Source of the DNA: Neckera pumila
Lineage: Eukaryota > Streptophyta > Bryopsida > Hypnales > Neckeraceae
Direction of reading: 5' to 3'
Length of the DNA: 64,000 bases
NCBI GenBank assembly: GCA_963969595.1
Contig: OZ018415.1
Coordinates: forward strand, 20,212,001 to 20,276,000
Shown: one piece after another, positions 49,044 through 61,511 of the stretch
Numbering within the stretch: the stretch's first letter is position 1
Layout of the letters: each line of letters begins with the position of its first letter
The notes under the pieces: model-generated
The model's input: only the letters and a program-made list of their open reading frames with translations
The model's database searches: none
What the model was told of the DNA's origin: nothing
Made by a program: the position numbers and the translations under genes

Positions 49044-50170
49044 TTTTGTTGGCTTGTTCAGAGAAGGTCATTTCCTACCTCATTGGAGATTAGCTTCTAT
49101 ATAGATTTGCACTCCTCCCCCAAACTAAGTGCTTGGGATCTAAGCTAGGCAATGTTTTGTTTTTTGTTTTTTGAAATGCTGCATCCTCCTGCAAATTAAT
49201 TTCTACCTCCCTTGAAATTAACATACACGTATGCCACTACTCATTTTGAACTCTTAGATCAAAGTCTAAACTAGGCGGAAAATATAAGGTACAAACACTT
49301 AAATGTGACAATCTTTCTAAGCCAACTATCTCAGTCTTTGAATGACTAAAATGATTTTATGAGATTATTATTGAACTCAAGAGAAATGCAACCCAAATGG
49401 TTTTGAGGTTTTCAGACGCTTTAGTAATATTTTGCAAATTTTCAAAATTGAGAACAGAAGGATCCCTATATATAATATTGGACTCACCTTAAAAGGTTAT
49501 TGTTCGAGCATAAAATGTCTCAACTCTCACTTGGTTGTTCAAAAAAACTCCTCACCTCTCATTAGTTGCTTTTGAAAAGCTATAGTGATTATGAGTAATG
49601 GAAATGGTCATTCAAATCCATTTATTAGGTAGTATCACAATTGGTTGTGCTTATCTTACATCTATATTTTTAAAGTGTATATAGCCGATTTGCCATATAA
49701 GCTTTTTATGATCTTGTAGGTTCCTTCCCTCTAATGGCAAAACCATTACTACTATTGTATATCTAAATTATTTAAAAAATAAAAAATATATTCTAATTGG
49801 ACATCCAAAAATTAATAACCTAAATAATCTCTAAGAATATGGATTCTTGATATAATACACTAGAAATATTTGTTAAGTATAACAAATATAAGAGGTATGA
49901 GATTCAAATTTCTACACCAAATTTTTAACCAAATTGTACTTGGGAGCTTGCAATAGATGGAAAACTTTGTATAAACTCATTGAGTACTAAATGGATATCT
50001 TTATAGAATACATTTTTTTATTTTATTAATGCTCAATATGAGTTCTCTATTAAAGAAGAGGGACTTCTATATATGCAACAAATGTAAAATTGCAATTCAA
50101 AAAACTCTCTCCACTTTCAACCAAATAGCTATTACATACTCAAGAAAAAATTTGGTTACTAAATGGAAAC
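49044..50170. other. Unassigned AT-rich DNA
   Basis: No gene, RNA or bounded repeat was recognised; open frames are very short. Confidence 0.4.
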
Positions 50171-51008
50171 TTAATCCCTGAAGGACTGGTATGCATTTTT
50201 GGGTTGTATAGAAATTTTGGGCAGATACGTGTGACTAGAGATTTTTGTATTTTAGGCTGAAATTTTAACAAAAGGTTGGCGCAAAGAATATCTTTAATAT
50301 GCAATAGTTTCATGACATTTCATAATGTGAGTAAAAAGTAATGGCCTAATGTGTTATTTTTTTTCATAATTGGACAGTTCGGGTAGATAAAAAAATTCAC
50401 CTTTTCCAAAAACAAAAATTTGAAATTGGTTTTTTAGAGTTGTATATACGTGGAAAGCTTTGAATCATCCCATTTTTATCAATGAGTCAAAAGTTATGAA
50501 GATTTTTAGTTTGCGGGCAGTTATGAATTTTCTACTTAGTCTAAAATAAACTTTGATGGCCTTTACCATAATGTCCTCAATTTTCAATATTTTTTGAAAA
50601 AAAACAAAATCCTAGGATGTAGATTGTTCATTACCATTGGGTTTGGCAATTTTCAATTCTATAATTAAATTCTTGACAATTTAGTATTTTGAATCATTCT
50701 CTACTACTATCTACTTACTATTTTCCCTGTATGTTGGACAATTTTGAATGAAGTGAAATTTTTCAAGCATGTAGCAAACTTGTCTACAAAAAAGAATCCA
50801 AAGAAGCACCATCATTTTGGACATTTTTTCATTGAAAAGTGAGCTTGTGAAGTGCAACTGTCCTGTTTTTTACAAGGCCAAAAAAATGATTTCAGTGAAT
50901 TTGAATGCTTATAAAAAAAGTTTTTTTCAAAAATTGTGTACCTGTACTAAAAATGGCAATTTTTGAGCGTTTTCGGTGAAATCATAGCCATGGAATTTTA
51001 GGGGTTAA
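50171..51008 (+). mobile_element. Family A element with an internal deletion (A7)
   Basis: It starts TTAATCCCTGAAGGACTGG at 50171 and ends AATTTTAGGGGTTAA at 51008. At 838 bp it is about 95 shorter than A1 because a piece is missing near 50913 ('aatgcttataaaaaaagttt'). The rest is collinear with A1. Confidence 0.8.
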
Positions 51009-51329
51009 TGACAATGAACAATTCACCCTTCACCTAAGCCCACTCTAGCAATCATGCCTCTCCATTTCTGTAATCCATACTCTTTCCCACCATTAACATA
51101 TGATCCACGTTAATCAAAGTCACAAATAACAACACACTCACCTCACAACTTCGTTTGCCTATAATAGTGTAGTAGCATAGAATGGTTACCATAGAGCCCC
51201 CTCTTCATTTAGATATGTAATATTGGAGTCACTCATACAATTACTTGTCCCTATGTATGGGACCCAATAGAAACATGCCCTTAATTTATGCTAGTCTCAA
51301 AAGGATGGAAGTATTTATAAGGTAGTCTG

Positions 51330-51635
51330 TTCTAAAAGTGACCGTGTTCTAAAAGTGACCATGCTCTAAAAATAATCACAACACAGAGGTACATTTTGCT
51401 TTCTTCAATGTACCAACAATGTACATTTTTCAAAAAGGTGGTCAATTTTGGTGACCATTGCGTTTCAACTTCAAAAATTCATAACTAATTCCACGAAGGT
51501 CCAAAAGACATAAAACAACTTGAGTTAGATGCCAATTCCATTTCCTTCCTACAAAACTCTACTAAATATTGCTTCAAGCAGTTTAGCTTCCCCGAAAACT
51601 CAATCAGCTCTTACGTGGTCGCTTTAAGAGCTTTG
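51330..51635 (-). mobile_element. Family H repeat (H2)
   Basis: It is in opposite orientation to H1 at 39795-40083. It has the end GTTCTAAAAGTGACC at the left, partly duplicated, and GGTCGCTTTAAGAGC at the right. The shared interior includes 'gttagatgccaattcc'. Confidence 0.7.
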
Positions 51636-51719
51636 AGAGACTTAACTTCAGTTGTACGGAACAAATCTCCCCAACCGCCAATGTGGGCAAAACTTTGGAT
51701 TAAATGACCACAAAGTTTC

Positions 51720-52450
51720 CTACTTGGCTCTGAGGTCTACCCCACCCTACCCTACCCTCAGTCCCACGACGTTTGTCGTTTTGTCCTTGCTAGAGTTGCA
51801 GTGAAAAGCAACACCATTCTCTCAAGGGGCTTTTTTGATGCCATTGATGCCATCCAAATCCCGGGGCTCCCCTCCCCTCCCCTTCCCTTCCCTTCCCTGG
51901 GGTCTGGCATCATGCAGTTGCATGAGGAGATCAGGCATAATAAGCGTATAAACCTTGGGTTGGGGGCTCCGTTGTTCGCCCGTCGTCCGTCGTTCGCCTG
52001 TCGTCCGTCGTTCGCCTGTCGTCCGTCGTTCGCCTGTCGTCCGTCGTTCAGCTGCACAACGAATCGTAGTCTGGCGGGGGGCCAAGGTGGTTCAGCCCAG
52101 CCTGGGAGGGGCCAGATTGACTGTGAAGCCATGATCTGCTGGGTGCCCTGCATGCAAATAATGGAATGCAGCAGCAGCAGCCAGAGAAGGAGGAGCCTAG
52201 AGTAAGTTAGCCTGGAGCCCCGTCGGAAGAAGGGGGCGATTGTCCAGGCAGCTCTCATATCAACATGATCCTAAGCCATAGCTCAGCTGCAATGGATATT
52301 GTAAGGTATGACCCGCGAGATTTGATGTCATCCACAAAGGGGCGTGGGGGATTTGATCCAGCATCCGTAGGAGGCACCTTTGGATGGTAAGAGCATCTCC
52401 TGCTGCAGCCCTCCAAACAAACAACTATTAGCTCCTTCAATGGAGACCTG
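51720..52450. other. GC-rich block with an 18-bp tandem repeat
   Basis: Composition is much more GC-rich than the surroundings. At about 51973-52050 the unit CGTCGTTCGCCTGTCGTC is repeated about four times. A 166-codon minus ORF (51758-52258) reads RQANDG repeats through it, and a plus ORF (51801-52205) crosses it as well. As both strands are open through a repeat, neither is a convincing gene. Could be a captured host fragment. Confidence 0.5.
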
Positions 52451-52456
52451 ACCAAT

Positions 52457-53384
52457 TTAATCCCTATATGCCCAAGGTCTGTTTTGAGTTTCTTGAAATT
52501 TGCTCTAAGGTGGGTACACCCAAAACTGCCACAAATTGGTATTGTGCCTAGTTATTGTTACTAGACTGGTCAAATTTTCATATTGTCTTGTTGACAAGTG
52601 AAAGGAGGTTCCAACGCACCAAAGAACGTAGTATTTGGATATTGTATGCAAAAGTTATTAAGTAACAAAGTTTGGTTCTAAAAGCGTTTCTTCTACATAG
52701 GTACAAAACTGATTTTGGAGATGTACATAGTATATAGATGGCGGTTTAAGGTCAGGGACGCATTTGGGTGTGCCCACCTTAACTTGAACAAAATGCCAAC
52801 ATTTTGATTAGTTGTATCAATTTTTTTTGAATTGTAACTGTAAAAATTCAAACTAGACATGTTAGAGATCTCATAGGAAAAGAAAACACAACAATATCAC
52901 TTATGGAGCGAAAGATTTTAATGTTTGACCATGCAGGTGTTAGAACTGCAAAAGTGATGTGAAGTCTTTCAATCCTTTGTTCAAAAGTTAAATCTAAAAA
53001 GTTGGTGACCAAAAAAATATGAGGTTAAAGAGACTAAATATATAATCCCAATCAATTCACAGCTTCTTAAAATCTATTCTAAAATTTTTTTAAATGAATT
53101 TTGAATGTGATTTTTCCTCCAAGATCTAGTGTATTTGAGGCTCATTTCCAAGAGCTCTCAACACTACGGGAAGTCAAGATTACACTACATATCCTTGCAC
53201 AAAATCTTGAACAGAAAAATCACTATCATTTATTTTCAAGATTAGATTTTTGATGCTAAAATTAGACTTCAAGAAGAACTTTCTAAAATTATACACTACT
53301 AAAAATAGCAACTTTGTTAGGTTTTATTTAACTTCAAAATTTTGCAAACACCAGATTTGGGTGCCTCGGGCATTTAGAGGTTAA
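52457..53384 (+). mobile_element. Family C element split by an F MITE (C3)
   Basis: It starts TTAATCCCTATATGCCCAAGG and ends GGCATTTAGAGGTTAA. Without the nested 52508-52781 it is collinear with C2 ('aaatttgctcta' joined to 'acttgaacaaaatgccaac'). Moderately diverged. Confidence 0.8.
52508..52779 (+). mobile_element. Family F MITE, complete copy, nested in C3 (F1)
   Basis: This 272 bp copy has inverted ends AGGTGGGTACACCCAAA and the reverse of AGGTGGGCACACCCAAA. It is flanked by TA (52506-52507 and 52780-52781), and comparison with C2 shows a single TA (or TAA) before insertion. TA duplication fits Tc1/mariner; TAA would fit PIF/Harbinger. Non-coding. Confidence 0.82.
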
Positions 53385-53738
53385 AGGGGATGACCACTTG
53401 AATCTCCAACAAAAAAACTCACTAAATATACTTCACTAGATTACAAGTCACAAAACTTGCAAAAGCAAATAAGTAAGCCATGACAGTTGCTAATCCCAAG
53501 AGAAAATATGGCATGTACAGGGCACAAAGGCCCCCTTCAAATATGGAAAATTTGGGGGGCAAAAGTGAAGGTCGAGCCTGACATACACTAGAATTGATTG
53601 CTTATCACCCAAAAATTAGAAGAGAGGGGATAATTGGAGGGTTGCAGGAGATGCTCTAACTGCACCTAGTTTCTTTCCTATTGTTTTTTTTGAAGAGGGA
53701 GGCTGAATAGGCAAGGCAAAAGGAGAAGAAGAAAAGAA

Positions 53739-53965
53739 TTAACCCCTAAAGGACCAAAGTGCGTTTTTTTGGCAACATAGCGATTTTGGGTAGCTCACTA
53801 CAAATGGAGTTTTTTAATTTTTTTTCTTTGAAATTTTCACACAACATGTGCCCGAGGAGTAGCTTTAAGGCCCAACAATTTTTAAAACTTTTGACTACAT
53901 GGTTAAAATGTTATTGTATGATATGTAGTTTTCATTGCTTGGTGGGCAGTCCAGGTAGCAAAAAA
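53739..53965 (+). mobile_element. E-variant element, left part only
   Basis: It starts TTAACCCCTAAAGGACC at 53739 and continues 'ggcaacatagcgattttgggtagctcac', the reverse of the A4 right end. Homology fades after about 53965. No right TTAA end was found. Confidence 0.65.
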
Positions 53966-54871
53966 AACTATTGATAAATGAATATTTTCATGATGCAAAC
54001 CATTAAGTAGAATGAAATTTTAAACCTTCAAACCTAGCAAATCAAATGTCAATTGTGGAGTCAATTTCCTTGTCATAGATAGAAACAATTTAAAAAATAA
54101 TATTGATGCATTAAAAGTACTATTCATAAAGACAAGACCTAATATAATATTCAATATTATGGCATAGTAAAAAGCTACGAGACAATAAATAAAATCATAG
54201 AAAATTTGGAATAAGAGAAGGTGAGTTTTGTTTCTTTTAAAAAGGTTAAAAGAATAAAGATCATCAACAATAAATAGATTGCCTAATGGAAAAGCCAAAA
54301 AAAGATATAACTAATTTTTCATTATTTTTGGTTGTAAAAATTTGCCTTATTGATATTTAGTCTTTCAGGAAAAAGATGACTTCATGGTATCATTTGAATC
54401 CTTAGAAACCTAAGAGATCATTTTAGGTCCAAAGTAATTTTTTAAAAGATTAATAAATTATATAAATTATGTAGAAAAGACCTTTATAAAACTATAATTA
54501 TTTGGCTTGATGTTTTAACTTTGGCCTATTGAAGGTTCTTACAACAATAAAAAATGTTCACTTGACAATTGATGGTAAAGTCCATTGGCATCTAGTGTGA
54601 TTTCTTTTAATTTTGAAAACTCACAAAATATTACCAAAGTGTGAAAAATAACAAGGTGACTTAAAAATGATTTCTTTTGAGGTATATTAATAACTCCATT
54701 TATGAAATATTGGAGTTTGACCATAGGAGAACCAAAAAAGGTGGCACTTTTGTATGCTTGTACCTCAACACAATAGTGCTCCAATGTCCAAAATTTGGAC
54801 AATGAACAATGAGGTTCCAAGGGATTTCTTACACCACAAAACTTTTCATTCATCCCAATCAATTCTTTACT
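53966..54871. other. Unassigned AT-rich DNA
   Basis: Two short minus-strand ORFs (54020-54298 and 54539-54862) show no family signature. No bounded repeat was seen. Confidence 0.35.
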
Positions 54872-55707
54872 TTAATCCCTGAAGCTATTAGCCCTTTTTT
54901 TTCATAAAAAACCACTTCAATTATTTATTTTAATTGCAAAATGCCAAAAACTTTAGAAATTTCTTTTTTTGTAATTTCAATTGTTAGATATTCTAGAAGA
55001 CTAGTATGAAAATGTATAGAAGAAATTTTAGAAACTTTCACTACATAGATTGCAAGATATGTGTGTTTAAAGTGAAGAAAATAAATTTTGAGCACTGCCC
55101 ATAACTAGATTATTTGACTTGAATCTTCTTAACTACATATGTTGAGTTCAAAAAAAATTATGTTGATTTAAAAAACAGATAAGTAGAAGTAGGTATGAGA
55201 TTGAAAAGAAAAACAAAATTGTCAATAGTCTTGAAATGGAATTGAAATACAATAATCCCAGTGGTGAGATTGTTCTAGCAAACATACTTAACTTTGCGGA
55301 CCTTTTTTTTTATTAAAATTATAAAAAATGAATTCAAAAATGAATTCGATATGTTATTTTCTCAAAAATATGATTGCCCACAAAACACGAAGCACTATAA
55401 CTTTCACATCAACAATTCAAATGGAATGAATCAAAGCTTTTGAGTAGATAATAATATAATATATGGAAAAAAAGATTAAAAATTATTTTGAATTTTGGTT
55501 GATTTTTTGCTACTTATTCTCTCCCATTTTGAGCTTATTGTGGTATAATTTTTTAATCTAGGAACCAATTGAAATTAAAATTATATTCTTTGAAAACTAA
55601 TGTATTTTTCTACCTTAAAAATAAAATAAAATTCAAAATTTGAGGTTACATGTCCTATCCAAAGTCCATTTTGTCCTTTGAGGACACAATGGGACTTTAG
55701 GGGTCAA
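54872..55707 (+). mobile_element. Family B element, old copy (B8)
   Basis: It starts TTAATCCCTGAAGC at 54872 and ends GGACTTTAGGGGTCAA at 55707. The B palindrome is seen near 55665-55692 ('ttgtcctttgaggacacaa'). The interior follows B3 with many changes ('gattgcaagatatgtgtg'). Confidence 0.72.
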
Positions 55708-56101
55708 AGAAGTACACTTTCTATGCAATAAATTTGATGAAATTGAGGTAAATAATACATACTTTTTGAGATTTAAGCCAAAGTATGCAAAAATTTAAGG
55801 AAGGATTTAGGTGTTAAAGGGTTAACTTAGCAATTGGATGACTAAAGTAGGAGGTGCTAATTCTATACAAGCTCCATAAATTATCCCTATAATTAGACCA
55901 TGAAGTGTTACTATAGGAATGAAAAATTGTTTAGTAATGAATTGGTGCCAATTTGGGATCATTGTTGTACAATTTTATAAGTGGTTGGGGAGTGAGCTTG
56001 ATTTGGAAGTAGACAATATTTCAATCTAAATAATATGGATTTATAAATGGTGGGACACTTTGTGCAATCCTAGGCAATTACATGCACCTTATTGTTTTAG
56101 T

Positions 56102-57033
56102 TTAACCCCTAAAGGACCAACATGCATTTTTTGGCTGTATAAAATTTTTGGGCAGGTACATGTGACTAGAGACATCCATGTTTGAGGCTGAAATTTTAAT
56201 GGAAGGTGGGGGCAAGGAATATCTTCATGTGTACCAAGTTTCATGACATTTCAAAATACAAGTCAAAAGTTGTGACCTAATATATTACTTTTTTTTGTAA
56301 CTGGGCAGTTTGGGCAGATCAGAAAAAATCATTTTTTCCAAATTTTTTTTTTGAAAGTGGTTCTCTACATTTATATATACTTAAAAAGCTTTGAGTTACT
56401 CCATTTCAATCAATGAGTCAAAAGTTATGAGGGTTTTTGAATTGCGGGCAGTTATGGATTCTCTATTCTAAAAAACCCTTTAAAGTCATTTATTTAACTC
56501 AATTTTCAATATTGTTGGAAAAAAATAAAATCCTAGGATATAGATTGATTATTACAACATTACAACCGTTGGGATTGGCATTTTTAATTCCATGATTAAA
56601 TTTTTAACAATTTAGTATTTTGAATCATTTTCTACTTCTTTCTACTTACTATTTTTTTCCTATATGTTGTACAATTCCAAATGATGTAAAATTTTTCATG
56701 CATATAGAGAACTTGTTTAGAAAACTGAATTCAAAGAAGCACCACCTTTATCGGCATTTTTTCATTGAAAAGTGAGCTTGCAAAGTGCAGCTGCCCGTTT
56801 TTTCGCAGGACTGAAAAAATGGTTTTCAAAGACTTTGAATGCTTATATCTTATGATCCACACGGCGGAATTTTCTGAAATTTTTACCTCATGTTTTCAAA
56901 ATATCATACTACAAGATCCTACGGTTACATGTGTCAAAAATTATTTTTTTTCCAAAAATTTGGTAGTTGTATTAGAAATGGCAGTTTTGGAGCGTTTTAG
57001 GTGATTATATAGTCATGAAACTTTAGGGGTTAA
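56102..57033 (+). mobile_element. Family A element, full length and well kept (A8)
   Basis: It starts TTAACCCCTAAAGGACC at 56102 and ends ACTTTAGGGGTTAA at 57033, 932 bp. It is the closest relative of A6. A 79-codon ORF at 56765-57004 is a chance frame in the element; the same region in other copies is not open. Confidence 0.88.
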
Positions 57034-60000
57034 GGTTTGCAAGCTCATTTTGGGATGCCATTTGCACCATTTATGGACAACGTTTTGACATTTAATGTTA
57101 GTACCTATAGCCTTCAACAACACCCTATTGCTATGAGATTTAGAAAATCATATCTAATTCAATTTAGATCTAATTTACAAGTCAAATTGTAATGGATGTG
57201 CCTCCATGTCTTCTTTCCAAATTTGTTAGAAAATGGTTTGATCAACATGGAAGAGATCCTAAGCTAACATATTGTTAAATGGACAGTTTTTGCCCCTTGT
57301 ACCTTAGAGTTAACAGCATAATTTAAGTCAATGATTTGTTTCAAAAAATAAACTTATTAGATTGTACATGGTCTTTAGAGCCCTAAAGAATAATATGATG
57401 GTATGCTCTAAGGTATATGACTTGTTTTTGACCAAGACCCCATTTGCTCAAGATAGGTGATCTATTTTCATGAATGAGAGTGATATAATGTGGTTTAGCA
57501 ACTTCATTGTTGTATGACGAATAACACACTGACACCTAATGAAGTTGCTAAGACCAATTTTTAATTCTACGCTTTTCAAAAATAGGTTTGTCTATACATT
57601 GAGAATAAGTTGGATTGTAATCTACACTTCTTCAATTTTTACTAATTCAAAACTTGATGATAAATTAGCCAAAATTAGTACAATCTTCATTATTTCTATT
57701 CCATAACCAATAAAAATTATTCTCCTACCATTGCTCAATCAGACATATGCTAAAATGCTTTAATATTGTTGGAAATAGGTCATACACCTTAAGCCAAAGT
57801 AAGAAAATTGCATTGAATTTCTGATCATGGCAAGTGCTGTGGCCATTGCTACAAGCATAAAATCAACATTTGAAACTATGAGTGATTCTGTGAAATTAAG
57901 GTAGATGACCTATTTCCAACTAGTTAAGCAATTTAGCATATATGTAGTGTGGGTATGATGTAGAAAAAATTTCCCCATGTAGATAAATTCATTTAAAAAG
58001 GATTCTATATTTTTTACACCTTTTTTTCCAAAGAAAAAATACCATGAATTTTTGAGAGAAGACTTTGTTTGTCCTATATTCATCGTGTAGGTTATCCTAT
58101 TTCTGACCAACTGTGGTTGCAAAGTTGAGAATGCTTGATTATTATAATTGATAATTTTAGCACCTAAACATACTTTCAATTTACACCTCATACCGTGCTA
58201 CCTAAAGATGATGGTATTTATATGAAATAACTTTAATGCATCTAAATCTAATTGTAAATAATCAACTAGTTCAATGTGAGGTTTTTTGGAACAAAAACTC
58301 CTTGTTCCCACTCATCTGCAAACCTTAGTGTACTCATCCTTTATGTTATTATTTTTGCTCCAACAACTATCTTAAGCTTATTTTCTCTCTTTGACATATT
58401 ATTGTATAGGCCACAAAGGTTGCATAGGATATGGTTCAAAACCTATTGCAAGTGTGTGAGGTTTGGAAGCATAGGCAACCACTACAATTGTAGCATGGAT
58501 TGCATAGAGGCAACAAAATTTTGGAATGGAGAGCCAAACAAAAACTACATGCCTTGCATGAACTACGAATTGCATAGTGTAGTTGTTAGATTAAAACATT
58601 GTAAGAATGCATGTGGAAAACGTGGCTTGGAGTTTTGTCCCCTTTTTGCATTCCATGTTGGAGTTGAGGCATGTTGGCTTTGCAAGCCCCTATGTAGCCC
58701 ATGGAGCACAAGCCTCCACCTACATGACTTGCTATTGCGCCTTCAAGTGCAATTGCCTTCACCCGCGCCACATCCTTGCACTCTTGCACCTTCTAGGTAC
58801 ATGCCTCTACCGCCTCACACTGGTGAGTTTCCTATTGTATTCTTTTTTTTCTTCATGTTCCTCCAATTTCTTCTGTTTTGCCTCTTCTCAATCAATTTGA
58901 GCTCTTTCTTTTACCCTTGCTTGTTTAAACTTTTGCTCCTATGTTTGTTGTATAGTGCTCACATACGCCTCAAAAGTTAGTATTAGTGATTTGGAAAAAT
59001 CCATGTGGTATCTACATTGTTTCTCTCAGGTTGGACCGCTCTATAATGATAAGTAAAAATTAGGAAGCAAGTTATGGATTCTGGATTAGTGCAAGCGGCA
59101 TCTAATCTGCCAAACCCTTCCGCCAACTCCAAATTGGATGGACGTGCCTACACCGACGAAGAAGTCTTCGGTCCACGGTGGAATTCGGAGCAGCTTCAAA
59201 TTGTTTTCAATGTTGAAAGTGACAAGGGTAGATATGTTTTCACCTTCCAATTTCACGTCCGCATTGCTCTTGCCCTCATGCTTTGAGGAATTTATAGCTT
59301 CTCAAATTGTGTTGATTTCTCCTTTTGCTGCTTGTTTGGCAAACTATGTGTATATTACGCTTGGGCCTACATGATTGTCCATTGCTATTCTACCTAATAG
59401 GAAGATTGCGGTGGAGTTGAAGTCTTTAGTAATATTGTTCATTGTCAAAGCCCGCCTCAAGCTTGTGCAAGAATTTGTTTTTGTGCAAGCTGATTCAAGT
59501 TTTTAGATATCCAATAATTCCAGTACAGCTTGAAACTAGATCTTGAATGGTCCAAAGATACATATGCCTAGAGATTGTATAGTGTAGGATGTGTGAGATG
59601 GTAGGGTTAGAATGTTCATTCATGCATCTTGTGCTAGTTTTGTCACTTCGATAGTAACATGGCTGGCGTGTTTTTCAAAGGTCAATAAATGTCTTTGGGT
59701 AGGAAAAATGCCAACAAGTCATTTGACACTCTTAATAAAGTGAGAAAATCCATGCAGAGAACAATTAAATAATTAACAATTCATGCCCTAAGTTGCATTG
59801 CCATGGTCACACGTGGTTCTCTCTATAGTATATGTAGTTTTGGCAAAAACAAATCCTTCTAAAAATGTAGAAGGATGGTGTGGCTAACCTTGTTGTGTTG
59901 ATGCGGACTAAAACCAGAAAACATTCACTTTGATTTGGAATGGTGAAATGGATCTAACAAGCACTTCTTTGACCTATACCAATTGACAAACACACCATTG

Positions 60001-60251
60001 TTTCTTCCTGCTTGCACACCGGACTCGTTACAATCAACACCCTATTTCAAAGATTGCTTTGTGAGGTATATACCTCATTTAAATTATCATAGAAGCTTTG
60101 CACATTTTCTTTGTATAGTGCCTTAGCCATAGAAGATGCGAGGGCTTGTGCCACCTTCAATGTGAGCTTCAGGTGATAGTGTCTAAATTAAACCATTTCA
60201 ACTTTCTGTCACCTAGGATCTCTTTTTTGAATGGTGTGTATCAAATCTCAA
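57034..60251. other. Unassigned DNA with weak ORFs
   Basis: The longest ATG frame in the window lies at 58276-58980 (234 codons, Cys, Leu and Phe rich). It is hydrophobic at both ends and overlapped by other frames, and I do not recognise it. A GC-richer piece with an ORF at 59074-59286 (begins MDSGLVQAASNLPNPSANSK) could be a fragment of a captured gene, but no motif supports that. Confidence 0.35.
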
Positions 60252-61179
60252 TTATTATTATTTTTTTGAACCATATGAACAATTTCCATTGCAAGGGAAA
60301 CAATACATAGAACTAAAGGACATAACCTCAGCAAGAAATTTTTTAATTTTCAGACAGCAAAACGAGACTAGCAACCACATGGATTGAAAACAGACCAAGG
60401 ATCAAACAAATGTGCCCAGCTTGGGCCGGGCCATGTGCCAAACGATCTCAAGCTGAGACCGGACCCCAAAGAAGGGCGTCTGTAACTAGGTGTTGTCAAA
60501 CCTGCAAAGAAAAACTTCGACCTTGTCTTGGGTAAAGCTCGCAGAGCTTTGACGTTTTAAGCCAGGCTACCATTGCGTGGTCCAGGAAGCTCTCCCATAG
60601 AACCATTTCAATTTTATAGTCTGGCCAAGGGGAGTTGCTGAAGCTCGTTGCATTCCTGTCTAACCACAAAATCCAAAGAACGGATCCACGAAATAGTGAC
60701 CACATGGAAGAACCATTTTTCAAGCGTTTTGGGAGCTTGGAATCGAGAATACATTGTTGCCACGTCAAGGTAGGCCAACTTCTCCCAACGGTTGGAGTTG
60801 TTGGGATCTCAAGCGTGGTGTACAGATCCGACAATGCAAAATCCCACGCATGTTGAGTATTTGGGCAGTGGTAGAACCTGTGCAAAATAGTTTTGTCCAT
60901 GCCAAATTGGTAGCTGGAGCAGGTCGTTGGTATGTTTGGGGTCGCTACTTTGCGCCCATAGTGTACATCAATGGCACAATGATAAGTCAACCATATAAAG
61001 TCTGCTTCCTTTTGGAGACGCAACTTGCTCCATAATTCGTACCATCGCGGGCGATAATCTGCTGGGAGGGCACAGTGCCACTTCTCTGCAATAGGTCGGA
61101 GGAGAGTGGAGCGATTGGTAAGCATGGCGCGTCCTTTTTTGGCCGAGTAGGTATGGAGAAGGTTGCCTTCACTCCACAG
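60252..61179 (-). mobile_element. 5'-truncated L1-type LINE, 3' end
   Basis: Read on the minus strand it ends in an A-rich tail (plus-strand TTATTATTATTTTTTT at 60252-60267). The upstream sequence is GC-richer and carries the C-terminal part of ORF2. 5' truncation and a 3' A tail are typical for LINE insertions. A target duplication was not identified. Confidence 0.75.
60496..61179 (-). pseudogene. LINE ORF2 C-terminus with zf-RVT domain (partial)
   Basis: ORF2 of plant L1 elements makes the endonuclease and reverse transcriptase; only its tail is here. The open frame starts after a TAG at 61180-61182 and reads LWSEGNLLHTYSAKKGRAM. From Met 61125 there are 209 residues. WYELWSKLRL at residues 28-37 and CSSYQFGMDKTILHRFYHCP at 69-88 match the zf-RVT pattern (C, C, H, C around 'ETxxHLFxxC'). 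Cys69, His82 and Cys87 are present, but the expected second Cys is replaced by Tyr72. W94 and the 'VLWILWLDRNATSF' stretch (about 148-161, like 'WxIWxxRN') agree with the family. No reverse transcriptase core remains. Confidence 0.78.
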
Positions 61180-61340
61180 CTAGCGTCTTGGGTTGAAAAG
61201 GAGGTTTGTGGTGACTCCAGCTTATAAAAGTAGCCCTTTCTCAAGTCCCAATTATTCCAAAAAAAATTCTTTTTAAAATTGTAGGACGTAGACCCAAGCC
61301 CTTGTTGCACATGGCTGGAAGGTACTACACAAGCTCTTTT

Positions 61341-61511
61341 TCTCTCTTCCTTGGACTCTTTCTCCTTACTTAGAACACCTTTAATTTTTCTCTTCTTAGA
61401 TTTTTGCACACTATAATAGTAGTTCCTAAAAGTTGATTTTGGAATGTCATGCTTTGAAGTTGCTTGCTTCATGTTTGCACCCTGCTCATGCTCTGCCAAA
61501 GCTTCTCTCAT
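61341..61511 (-). pseudogene. Helix-turn-helix-like fragment (psq/CENP-B type)
   Basis: The first 57 residues of a minus-strand ORF starting at 61511 read MREALAEHEQGANMKQATSK, then DIPKSTFRNYYYS and a basic KKRKIKGVLSKEKE. The order 'A...G.s...Aa..y.IP.sTlr......grkgvLt.eeE' is that of psq-type HTH domains found in pogo/CENP-B-like transposases and some plant proteins. The ORF then runs into LINE sequence in another frame, so the fragment seems cut by the LINE. Confidence 0.45.

Noticed and set aside
56765..57004. 79-codon ORF inside family A copy A8
   Set aside because: Same region in other A copies is broken, and no transposase motif is present; chance frame.
58276..58980. Longest ATG ORF (234 codons), Cys and Phe rich
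   Set aside because: No motif, low-complexity hydrophobic tail, overlapped by other frames, no sign of conservation; likely chance.
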